Below, piece by piece: positions 41,149-49,550 of a DNA stretch of 64,000 nucleotides (position 1 is the stretch's first letter; every line of letters starts with the position of its first letter). A program made the translations under genes and the position numbers. The notes beneath the pieces are model-generated. The model did no database searches. It was not told the DNA's origin and was given only the letters and a program-made list of their open reading frames with translations. The stretch comes from an uncultured Lachnoclostridium sp. (lineage in GTDB: Bacteria; Bacillota; Clostridia; Lachnospirales; Lachnospiraceae). Location of the stretch: positions 129,548-193,547 of the forward strand of contig CAOJBY010000002.1 in NCBI GenBank assembly GCA_948330435.1, written 5' to 3'.

Positions 41149-42246
41149 TTACTGATTCCAGTATTCAATCTCTTTCATTGTGGCACTGTAATCGTAAGTA
41201 TCCAGGGTATCCAGAGTTACAACATCAAATTCTAGGGGAACGCCCTGAAGAGGAATTCCATCAAAGGATTCCGCCGCCGCAATCTGTGTCAGGTAATATC
41301 CAATCCAGTAAGGAGAATAATCAATGACACAACTCAGATAACCGGAACGTAATGACGCTTCCGGATCCGGCATCAGACAGTAATTGGAGATGTAAACCTG
41401 ATTTTCCTGAATCTGTCCGGCTTTTACTGCCGCTTCCAAAGCAATTGCTGCTCCCACACCTGCAGATCCGTCTCCGCCGAAGATACCATCAAGGTCCGGA
41501 TACTGTGCCAGAATTGCTTCTGTCAGCTGCGTTGCCTTTTCCTTATCATCATTATCCGCCTGCTCTGTTACAATCTCGTATCCCGGATACGCTTCCTTTA
41601 CTCTGTCTCGAAAACCGCCGGAAAACAAAATGTGATTCTCGGCATCGGGAGAACCTGTCAGCATGGCAAGCTTTCCTTCTTCCTTGCCGATCATCTCAAC
41701 CAGCTTGTCTGCCGCCAGCTTACCTGATTCATACTGTGCATCCGTAGAGCAACCTACAAATGCGTCTGCTGGCGAGCCCTCAAAATCCGTATCAAAAGCG
41801 ATTACCTTAATACCCGCTTCTTTTGCCTGTTCCATTAAGCTTTTGCAGCTTTCCCCGTCAATAACGGAAATGGCAATGTAATCCGGATTCAGGGCAATTG
41901 CCGCTTCCAGCTTCTCTGTCTGTTCTACCGTATCGGCCGTGGTAGGTGCACTCCAGATAATCTCTACTTCCTTTCCTTCCCCAGCCAATTCTTCAACGGC
42001 CAGATTGGCTCCGTCTAAAACAAGGTTATAAAACTCATGTACCAGCTTAGGAATAATCACAATCTTGATCTTATCCTTTGCTGCAGTCTCCTGGGGTTCT
42101 TCTGCTTCGGGTGCTTCCGGTGCTTCTTCCCCCTCCGTTGCCGGGGCTTCAGGTGCTGCCTCTTTTTCTCCGCATCCAATCATGGATGCTGCCATCCCAA
42201 GAGTTAATGCCAGTGCCATCATTTTTTGAATCCACTTTCTTTTCAT
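41149..42246 (-). CDS. sugar-binding lipoprotein of an RbsABC-type transporter
   Basis: 365 residues from the ATG at 42246, which follows AGGAGAAACGGT. A lipoprotein signal peptide ends in SMIGC, followed by an acidic Ala/Glu/Pro linker (to ~60) and a periplasmic_binding_4-type fold (IAFDTDFEGSPADAFVGC, GIFGGDGSAGVGAA). Binds the transported sugar outside the membrane. First gene of the seven-gene operon and divergent from the DeoR regulator. Ligand not predictable from sequence. Confidence 0.92.
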   Translation of the reverse strand: MKRKWIQKMMALALTLGMAASMIGCGEKEAAPEAPATEGEEAPEAPEAEEPQETAAKDKIKIVIIPKLVHEFYNLVLDGANLAVEELAGEGKEVEIIWSAPTTADTVEQTEKLEAAIALNPDYIAISVIDGESCKSLMEQAKEAGIKVIAFDTDFEGSPADAFVGCSTDAQYESGKLAADKLVEMIGKEEGKLAMLTGSPDAENHILFSGGFRDRVKEAYPGYEIVTEQADNDDKEKATQLTEAILAQYPDLDGIFGGDGSAGVGAAIALEAAVKAGQIQENQVYISNYCLMPDPEASLRSGYLSCVIDYSPYWIGYYLTQIAAAESFDGIPLQGVPLEFDVVTLDTLDTYDYSATMKEIEYWNQ

Positions 42247-42494
42247 ACCGTTTCTCCTTTTTTTCATATTTATCTTATGCTTTCCGCTTAAGATTCCCGC
42301 ACTTTTGTTCAGCAAATTCTTTCGATTTCTTTCGTTTTTTATTTGTTATTCTTTCTTTTATAGGGAATATTCTAATATGATTTTCGATATTTTTCAACAA
42401 TATTTTTTATTATTTTTCATTTTTGGTGATAATGCACAATTTTTCTAGGGTTTATTTTGCTTTGAATTTTCTTTTACTTTCTTTTTAGAAATCG

Positions 42495-42523
42495 TTGACA
42501 AATTAAGGAAAAACAAAGATAAT
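42495..42523 (+). promoter_or_regulatory. deoR-family gene promoter
   Basis: Perfect TTGACA (42495-42500), 17 bp, then GATAAT (42518-42523), with the start codon about 33 bp beyond. The rest of the 310-bp divergent region (42247-42556) is strongly AT-rich and must hold the opposite promoter and operators, but no convincing pair could be chosen there. Confidence 0.72.
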
Positions 42524-42556
42524 AAGACATGGAAAAAACCATTGGGAGAATGAAAT

Positions 42557-43345
42557 ATGTTTAAAAAAGTACGTCAGGATTATATTAAACAATTATTGTT
42601 TGAGAAAAAGCAGATCAATGTACTGGACTTAAGCACTTTATTGAATGTGTCTGTGGTAACCATACGAACTGATTTAAAGGAGTTGGAGAAAACCGGTTTT
42701 CTAACCCGCACTCATGGCGGTGCCATAATCAACAAGTCTCTCCTCGCAGAGAACCAAGTCCAGGAATTTGTTGCAGGACCCACGATTGCATATGATAAAG
42801 GAAAAGAACTTGTGGGAGATGTTGCATCCCGTTTTATTTCCAATGATGAATGGGTTTTTTTAGGCAGCGGCACTACGGCTTATTATGTTGCACGTTCTTT
42901 ACTCAATCGAAGTTGTTTAAACATTTTGACCAACAATCTTCTGGCAGCTTATGAATTGACAAAAAATCCCTTGGCCAATGTTATCATGACTGGCGGAACC
43001 CTGTCTCACACCACTTTCAATCTTGGTGGAGAAATCTTTGAGTCCACGCTTCAGCCCATGACGATCTCGAAAGCATTCATCAGTCTGATTGGTATCGATC
43101 TGCATGGTGCCTATACCGTTTCCACTTCCGGAGAGTTAAACGTATTCAAAACTATCCGCAGTATCTCCAAAGAACTTTTTATCATTGTGGACTCTTCAAA
43201 ATTTGATAAAACAGGCTTTATTAAGGTAGGGGAACTGTTAGATGCCGATGCAATCATCACCGATAGAATTCCTCCCAAAAAATATGTGGATTATTATATG
43301 CAAAATGACATTCCAATCTATACTCCGGATTCCTTTTCGGATTAG
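42557..43345 (+). CDS. DeoR family transcriptional regulator
   Basis: 262 residues. The N-terminal helix-turn-helix (LDLSTLLNVSVVTIRTDLKELE) and the TRTHGGA motif are DeoR hallmarks. The C-terminal sensor domain contains GSGTTAYYVA and a DSSKFDKTG segment that binds a sugar phosphate in this family. Divergent from the sugar/E1/kinase operon, which it most likely represses until a phosphorylated intermediate appears. Followed by a strong terminator. Confidence 0.92.
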   Translation: MFKKVRQDYIKQLLFEKKQINVLDLSTLLNVSVVTIRTDLKELEKTGFLTRTHGGAIINKSLLAENQVQEFVAGPTIAYDKGKELVGDVASRFISNDEWVFLGSGTTAYYVARSLLNRSCLNILTNNLLAAYELTKNPLANVIMTGGTLSHTTFNLGGEIFESTLQPMTISKAFISLIGIDLHGAYTVSTSGELNVFKTIRSISKELFIIVDSSKFDKTGFIKVGELLDADAIITDRIPPKKYVDYYMQNDIPIYTPDSFSD

Positions 43346-43350
43346 GTAGC

Positions 43351-43397
43351 AAAAAAACACCTGCCAAAGCATCTCTGCTCTGGCAGGTGTTTTTTTA
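43351..43397. terminator. bidirectional rho-independent terminator
   Basis: A-rich tract, AACACCTGCCA, loop of 15 nt, TGGCAGGTGTT and a T tract. The nearly perfect stem with A and T runs on both sides serves the deoR gene and the convergent surface-protein gene. Confidence 0.92.
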
Positions 43398-43401
43398 ACT
43401 C

Positions 43402-46400
43402 TTATTCCTTTCTACGAAACTGTGCTCTTATTAGCAAAATAATAACAATCAACAGTAGGCAGGCAATCAGTGTTGTGATACTGTAGAATGCGATCTCTGC
43501 AGGATCACCGGTTTTTACACCTGATGTACGTGTTGTGTTGGAATTAGTGGTCTTTGTTGAACTATTGTTAGTAGTACCATTTTTGTTAGTATTATTCGTG
43601 CCATTGGTTCCGGTGTTTCCTCCATTAGTTCCGGTATTCCCACCATTGGTTCCGTTATTCCCTCCATTAGTTCCGTTATTTCCTCCATTTGGATTATCCG
43701 GATTATTTGGATTATTTGGATTATTTGGATTATTTGGATTATTCGTAGTCGTCGCCCATCCAATGGCTATTGGTGAGAGACTCTCTAACTGGAAGCGAAC
43801 TCCATCCTCCACGGTAGCAACCTGATTCCATGTACGTGTTTCCAGATTACCAGGGCTCTTATTAGGGCCGTCCAGATTGGTCTTCTCCGTAATCATATGG
43901 GCTGCCGCAAAGGAAGTAGCCCGAGAAGTTCCTGCCGGGAAAGGTACCGTAACGGTCAGTGCACCCCAGGGGAATTCCTCTATCTCCGCCTCCGACAAAG
44001 GATCGCCATTGGCCTTGGTAAGTATGATGTCGTATACAGCGGTATTATTACGCTTTGCTCCCTGAGACTCCAACTGTGATTCCAAAGCCTTAATTACCTG
44101 ATCTTCCGTACTGTACTGTGTACCATGGTCCTTCAGCTTTGTCATTGTAGTGGAATCAATGGTTCCTGTTTTCACGGATATCTTATACACACTGTTAGCC
44201 GGAACAGAAAAACTCTTGCTCTGAATCACATAATTGTCCTTATCTGCACCGCCCAGACGCAGCTTATCTATGGTAATCTTGCCTTTGTCGGAACTCAGAT
44301 CCAGCTTGTCGTAGACCGCCACTACGTCGTCATCCTTAAGTGCATCTTCTACATCCGCCTTGTTTTCACCATCAACCAAGCGGTAATCTGTCTTCAGTCC
44401 GCCTACTACGGATACGGTATCATCATCTGTAATGACCAGGAACAGCTTCTCTGCATCCCACTCCAACTCCCGCTGATCAATGGTCAGTGTTCCGATGCCT
44501 TTTCTCGTATCAATCTTATAATTATCTCTGGTGGGATCTCCATCCTCTGCCCAGGCGGTTATCTTAATCTCATATCTGCCGCACTCTTCACCCTTGTCAT
44601 CATCCACACGGGTTATTTCACCTTTCATCTTTCCGTTGTCTATATCCAGAAGCCCTTCCACCACATAGAGATCACTTGCCGCCTCATTGACATCATTGGA
44701 TATCAGGAAACCACTCCATTCATCCGGGTCCTTTGCACCATAAGGCTTATGCTGATTTTTTACGGAAACAGTCAGATTCTTGGGTTCCACATGGATATAG
44801 TGAAGTCTGGTCTCTCCTATATAATCTCTGTTGGCAGGCACCCTGGCCTTAATGATATACCATCCTGCATCCCGGGGAGCAGTTGCCAGATTGCCTTCTT
44901 CGTCCTTTTCATCGTCTCTTGGCACCCAGGGCTGCAATCCGGATACATTCACCGTCTGAGTCTCATATGCTGTCATTACCTGAGTCTCCAGACCTTTGTA
45001 CCATTCATATTCCAGACTATCCTTATCACTCTCACACCTTATATCATCCTTCGCCACCTCCGGCATCCGCAAAGGTTCGCCGTTATAAGTAAGAAGCCCC
45101 TCTGTATTTGTATAATAGTTGCTGGTAAATTGAAGATTTGGCTTCTGGCGGATGATAATCAGCTTCTTATCAGCATACCAGCCTGCAAGCGTACCATCTA
45201 CATGGTCTGTCAACAACCCATAATGAGGGTCATCATTTCCCGCAAGCGTACCAGTATGATACCAATTGCCATCTTGGCTCTCATATACCGCAGTCAGTCT
45301 ATAAGGATTCTTATACGCATGCTCTTCCGTCTCCCATGTGGATGGATCGTCCTGCAGTGGTGGCGGCAGAATGTAATCTTCAGTTCCTTTCGCTAAAGGA
45401 ATCGTAATGTTTGCTGTTCCCTTTCCATTTGCATCTATACTAATATCTACCGACTTACTTGAAGGCTTCTCATCCGTAGTAATCAATCTATCGTATGCAT
45501 CCCAATACAGGGTCACTTTCCCGAGCCTTGCATCTTTTTCATTAAATATGGCAACCCTGACCGTACAGTTGATGTCGTTTTTGTTCTCATATACGGCATA
45601 ATCAGATGCGTTGTCCGGATCCATCTCCTTTACAACATCATCTGCCCCCCGGCTGGTATCAAGCACAATGCTCCACTCTGTCATGTCAAATTCAACACTG
45701 GCCGTTTGCCCCGGAACTTCTGTATTTACATATATGAGTTCATAGTGGCCCGGATCAAAGATCCTCTTTCCGTTTGTTACATCAATTGAAGTTATACCCG
45801 GATCATTAGGATCAACGCCCTCTACCCCCGGCTTCCAGCCATCCGATGTATCCGCATCTCTTTTTGCCCTGGTCAGCATAATGGTCTCAAGCTGGGCCTT
45901 TACCTTCACCGTGAAATCCACACCATGAAAACCTTTTAGTTCCTGATCAATTGTAACAACACCACCGTTTTTATTCACTGGCTTGGGGGGATTATCCGGA
46001 TTCTCCGGATCTTCTATCACAGCAGTACTATCCACGATATGCGGCGAAAGTCCCGCCACATCCTCTGTCTGCGGTTCCCCGGTGTAGTCAAGTCCATAGT
46101 TTTCTGGAAGGTGGAGGATATTATCCGTCAAACCGGCAAATATAAATGTTCCATTCCCCGCAAGGGAAAGTTCCGTCGATCCACTTCCCAAACACAGGTC
46201 ACCTTTAATGGTCAGGGTGCCGGGCTCATTATTTTCAAGTGTCACAGTAGAAGTATTACCCGCTTTATTCAAAACACTGTTGGCTTCAACCACAATGGTT
46301 CCTGTATTGATATTGCCACCGACCGTACTGGTAATTGTAACAGTACCACTATTAAGCGGCCCCTTTCCAACCGTCAGCTTTCCCCCATTCTCAAGGGTAG

Positions 46401-47889
46401 CTGCACTCATCTTGCCCCCTTCATCAACTGTTATGTCTCCCGCTGTCGATACCTTTCCGGAAGCCGTCAAAGCCGTCTTCTCTCCATTGACTGTCAGCAC
46501 TGCCCCGCTGGCATTTTCGATATCCCTTGTACTGGCAGTACTGCCACTTTTCATTACAAAGGTTCCTTCATTAACAATTAGCCAATCCAATTCTGTCTGG
46601 CCTTCTTTTAACTCTACAGCCTCTGAAATAGTCAGGGAACCTTCATTTAATGTCACTGTCCTTCCTTTACTGTTCTGAAGTCGCCCTTTTACCTGTAAAG
46701 AACTTACGTCTCCACCGGTAGGATTCTTCCCATTCACCTCCAGAGTACCGTTATTGGTAAAGCTGTATGTCTCCATCTCACTGGACTGAGATACGGTTAC
46801 ACTTCCATCATTAGTAAAATATCCTGCAACCTTAAATCTACTGTTTTCATCCGTATTTATTTTTCCGGAATTTTGAATTTTACCTGTACAATTTATATTT
46901 GCCTGTAGCGATATGTTGATTGTACCATCATTTATAATGGAGTGTTGGAAATTATCAAACTCTAAAGCTTTCAGATTAACTGCATTTCTTGTCATTATGT
47001 TGACATTAGCACCCTTTGGTATGGAAAAAATCGATTCATAATTCTCTGCACTAATATCAATTGTAAGACCACTCAATACAAACGTATAGTCCCCTGGCTT
47101 TTGTATCTCTATAAAAGAGTCCGTGGATGAAACGTGTTTATCCTTATCGTCCCAATCCAGTGTACCCGCAATTGTATATTTGCCAGGCTGTTGAATCTCT
47201 ATACGATCCGCCTTCGTACTCCATGCTGCAAATGCCTTTTCCGAACCGGCAACTGTCAAGCCATTACTGTCAATGAAATATTGTTCATCCACATCAGAAG
47301 GTGTCTGTACTGCTCTTCCCGCATCATTGCCCTGTGCTGCCGGACTTCCCGCCCACATTGCCTGAATGGAAGGGGCCATTGCCACAGCATTCAGCACTTC
47401 CACATCATACTCTCCATAAGACGCCGGAGCCACCGGTGTATAATTATGTGTTGTGCCATTATTTGATTCCGAAGTGGAGGTAAGTTCCCACTGCACGCCT
47501 GACAGGGTAATCTGATCCTCCGGCAGACGGCTTATCTCACTCACCGTCTGAACTACATTGGATGCACCAAAGCCTTCTGCATTCCCTTCTTCCTGATCTT
47601 GCTTTTTAATGGCAACTGTCACGCCCAGCGTATCCGGAAACACCGGCTCCTCCCCCGATTTCAGATGCTGTGTCTGTATCTCAGGATCCAGCGAATCAAA
47701 ACTCTTTACAATGAGTGTCATATCGGCTTCCGTATTCCCATTGTTTTCTTCACTTACAATCCCGTCCTGGGGGGTTCCTGTCTCAGATATATCCGATGCC
47801 ATTACGGATATCCCCGCCGATCCGTACATCAAAACAAGGCCCAACGTCATCCAGGCCGTCCGTCTTAACCAGATTCCCCTTTTTCTCAT
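43402..47889 (-). CDS. large surface protein with beta-helix-like repeats and MBG-type domains
   Basis: 1495 residues. The ATG at 47889 after GGAGAGG gives a signal peptide (RKRGIWLRRTAWMTLGLVLM...). Residues ~240-600 have repeated short strands (..NEGTFVMKSGS.., ..VTVNGEK..) like right-handed beta-helix or Pertactin-type repeats. The middle and C-terminal parts contain MBG-like modules (KPYGAKDPDEWSG). A Gly/Asn/Thr/Pro-rich spacer precedes a C-terminal SGVKTGD, hydrophobic helix and RRKE tail (1456-1495), a degenerate sortase-type anchor lacking LPXTG. Likely a cell-wall adhesin or enzyme. Confidence 0.8.
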   Translation of the reverse strand: MRKRGIWLRRTAWMTLGLVLMYGSAGISVMASDISETGTPQDGIVSEENNGNTEADMTLIVKSFDSLDPEIQTQHLKSGEEPVFPDTLGVTVAIKKQDQEEGNAEGFGASNVVQTVSEISRLPEDQITLSGVQWELTSTSESNNGTTHNYTPVAPASYGEYDVEVLNAVAMAPSIQAMWAGSPAAQGNDAGRAVQTPSDVDEQYFIDSNGLTVAGSEKAFAAWSTKADRIEIQQPGKYTIAGTLDWDDKDKHVSSTDSFIEIQKPGDYTFVLSGLTIDISAENYESIFSIPKGANVNIMTRNAVNLKALEFDNFQHSIINDGTINISLQANINCTGKIQNSGKINTDENSRFKVAGYFTNDGSVTVSQSSEMETYSFTNNGTLEVNGKNPTGGDVSSLQVKGRLQNSKGRTVTLNEGSLTISEAVELKEGQTELDWLIVNEGTFVMKSGSTASTRDIENASGAVLTVNGEKTALTASGKVSTAGDITVDEGGKMSAATLENGGKLTVGKGPLNSGTVTITSTVGGNINTGTIVVEANSVLNKAGNTSTVTLENNEPGTLTIKGDLCLGSGSTELSLAGNGTFIFAGLTDNILHLPENYGLDYTGEPQTEDVAGLSPHIVDSTAVIEDPENPDNPPKPVNKNGGVVTIDQELKGFHGVDFTVKVKAQLETIMLTRAKRDADTSDGWKPGVEGVDPNDPGITSIDVTNGKRIFDPGHYELIYVNTEVPGQTASVEFDMTEWSIVLDTSRGADDVVKEMDPDNASDYAVYENKNDINCTVRVAIFNEKDARLGKVTLYWDAYDRLITTDEKPSSKSVDISIDANGKGTANITIPLAKGTEDYILPPPLQDDPSTWETEEHAYKNPYRLTAVYESQDGNWYHTGTLAGNDDPHYGLLTDHVDGTLAGWYADKKLIIIRQKPNLQFTSNYYTNTEGLLTYNGEPLRMPEVAKDDIRCESDKDSLEYEWYKGLETQVMTAYETQTVNVSGLQPWVPRDDEKDEEGNLATAPRDAGWYIIKARVPANRDYIGETRLHYIHVEPKNLTVSVKNQHKPYGAKDPDEWSGFLISNDVNEAASDLYVVEGLLDIDNGKMKGEITRVDDDKGEECGRYEIKITAWAEDGDPTRDNYKIDTRKGIGTLTIDQRELEWDAEKLFLVITDDDTVSVVGGLKTDYRLVDGENKADVEDALKDDDVVAVYDKLDLSSDKGKITIDKLRLGGADKDNYVIQSKSFSVPANSVYKISVKTGTIDSTTMTKLKDHGTQYSTEDQVIKALESQLESQGAKRNNTAVYDIILTKANGDPLSEAEIEEFPWGALTVTVPFPAGTSRATSFAAAHMITEKTNLDGPNKSPGNLETRTWNQVATVEDGVRFQLESLSPIAIGWATTTNNPNNPNNPNNPNNPDNPNGGNNGTNGGNNGTNGGNTGTNGGNTGTNGTNNTNKNGTTNNSSTKTTNSNTTRTSGVKTGDPAEIAFYSITTLIACLLLIVIILLIRAQFRRKE
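43601..43746. repeat. tandem coding repeats in the surface protein spacer
   Basis: Four 21-bp units of the form CCATTRGTTCCG-NTRTTYCC (43601-43684) followed by six 9-bp units GGATTATTT (43691-43746). They encode the GGNNGTN and PNN stretches before the anchor helix. The length may vary between strains by slippage, keeping frame. Confidence 0.85.
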
Positions 47890-48101
47890 AGATACTTCCT
47901 CTCCTTTTTCTAACTCTCTATATATGTAGTTGTTCATTCAAGTCTTCTTCACTGTTTCTATTTTAGCAAAATATTTGTGAAATGTGAAGCATTTTAATGA
48001 TCTATTTATTGAAACAACTAGTTATGCTTATAATATATATCGGCATCAAATTAAAATATATTATACCCGAGAGGAAATTTTAGTGTATATCATCGGGATC
48101 T

Positions 48102-48153
48102 AAAAAAAGACAAGACCGGAAATCTTTATTTATAACCACCGGTCTTGTCTTTT
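48102..48153 (-). terminator. rho-independent terminator
   Basis: AAAAGACAAGACCGG and CCGGTCTTGTCTTTT are perfect 15-bp complements around a 19-bp loop; on the minus strand a T tract follows. It serves the nuclease-like gene ending at 48168. The other part of the gap (47890-48101) is AT-rich and without visible genes. Confidence 0.9.
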
Positions 48154-48167
48154 CCCTTTATACCAAG

Positions 48168-48971
48168 CTAATCTCTTTTTTCTGCAAGTATCGACGTTAT
48201 TTCATCTTCCTCCCGATCCAGCATTTCTGCTATCTCCTTTGGCGTTAATCCTTTCCGGTTCATCTGCCGAATGATGCCTGCCTCTCCTTCCGCTTTTCCT
48301 TCCGCTTTTCCTCTTGCTTCTCCCCTTGCCTCTCCTTCCTGCAATGCTTCTTCCCAAATGTTCTCACTTAGGTTGCACATTTCGTCTATGTCCCTCCTTA
48401 TTCCATCCTCTGTCGGAATTTCAAATTCCGTTTCCATGATTCCCAGTTTTTTCTTTGCATCCAACACTGGTGAAAGCAACACGCCCAAAAACCTATGCAG
48501 CTCCTGCTCATCCCTGTGTTCTTCAATCTCTCCGGACAGGCCGATCAGTATAATGTTAAACATATCCTTTCCCGGCAGTTCGACTGAACCTAGCAGTTGA
48601 TCCTTTGTAAGATGCATATGGGTTAAAAAGTTCTCTTCCATGTTCATCAATATCCAGATGGAGTATACCGGACAAATAGCGTCATAATCCGTCTTTTCAA
48701 AGTCCCTCCCTTTCTGAGAAGAAATAAGACGGCTTACATAAAAGCCTGCACGGTTCAATATTGCATAGTGCAAAGGCTCCTTACGCTGTGCCTCCAAATT
48801 AATGATCATCTGTGACAAGCCATCACGCATACGTACATAAAATACAATGTCAAACCTTATCACTCCCTCATTGATTTGTGCATCTTCCGTATTAAAACCA
48901 ATAACCCTTTTGCCACCCTTTTCCATCACCACGTTGGTAAGCCCCGGTTCCACCGGAACGCTGCCAATCAT
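48168..48971 (-). pseudogene. Rpn/PD-(D/E)XK transposase-like nuclease, N-terminally truncated
   Basis: 267 codons. GSVPVEPGLTNVV, NEGVIRFDIVFYVRM, INLEAQRK and DYDAICPVYSIWI match the Rpn family of recombination-promoting nucleases common in Clostridia; full members have about 80-100 more N-terminal residues. Homologous-looking codons extend a few positions upstream of the ATG (QDGTP) before meeting a TAG. The tail has EGEARGKAEGK repeats and an HTH-like segment (TPKEIAEML). Overlaps the preceding gene by 4 bp. Could be expressed as a shorter protein. Confidence 0.55.
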
Positions 48972-49273
48972 TGGCGTTCCATCCTGGACAGGCTAAGAAG
49001 CAGTGCAAAGATATAGGGAGCACCAAAAACATTCAAAGACTTGGGTCCTGTTACTTTCTCCGGATCCTCTTTTACCCGTTCCAGTGCCCGTTCAAAGGTT
49101 GCTTTCGTAATGGACTTGGATCTGCGGTCCACAAACATCTCTCCCCCTCGTATCTCGTAGGTAAAGGGCAGATTTTTAGCTGTATAAAATGTCTCTCCCT
49201 GATGCTGTTCCAGCAATTTCCATAATTCATCGCCATTCAGACTTAGAATCGTCTTTTCTAATCGGCTTCCCAT
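48968..49273 (-). CDS. small conserved-looking protein, function unknown
   Basis: 101 residues from the ATG at 49273 (GGAGGAG upstream). Two regions stand out: TAKNLPFTYEIRGGEMFV and SKSITKATFERALERV. No signal peptide, membrane helix or known motif is visible. It is cotranslated with the truncated nuclease and ends with overlapping stop. I do not recognise the family with certainty; proteins with a similar layout often sit beside Rpn genes. The region 49274-49550 holds only a weak AATGGATC/GATCCATT palindrome. Confidence 0.6.
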   Translation of the reverse strand: MGSRLEKTILSLNGDELWKLLEQHQGETFYTAKNLPFTYEIRGGEMFVDRRSKSITKATFERALERVKEDPEKVTGPKSLNVFGAPYIFALLLSLSRMERQ

Positions 49274-49550
49274 ATTACTCCTCCTGGCTCTCTGCCCGTC
49301 TCTCTTGTATACTGCTTCATCAAAAAATCTAAATGGATCCGAAGTGCATACCTCAGATCCATTCAAAATTGCAATGCGATTCTCTGCAGAAAAAGTACTG
49401 TGCTTTCCTGAATCTTTACTACCTCCTCAACGGAAAGATCCAAAGTTTCTCTTGCTTATTTTTCTTTTCCATGTCACCTTTTTTTATTATATAAAATTTT
49501 CCGTCAAAAAACAACAGCTTTCCAGCTCTCAGTATATATATTTCTTTTGT

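Noticed and set aside
43601..43746. CRISPR-like array
   Set aside because: Units of 21 and 9 bp are contiguous without spacers and encode the Gly/Asn/Pro spacer of the surface protein.
44125..45396. 423-codon plus-strand reading frame
   Set aside because: It is antisense to the intact surface-protein gene, has no ribosome binding site and shows no recognised motif.
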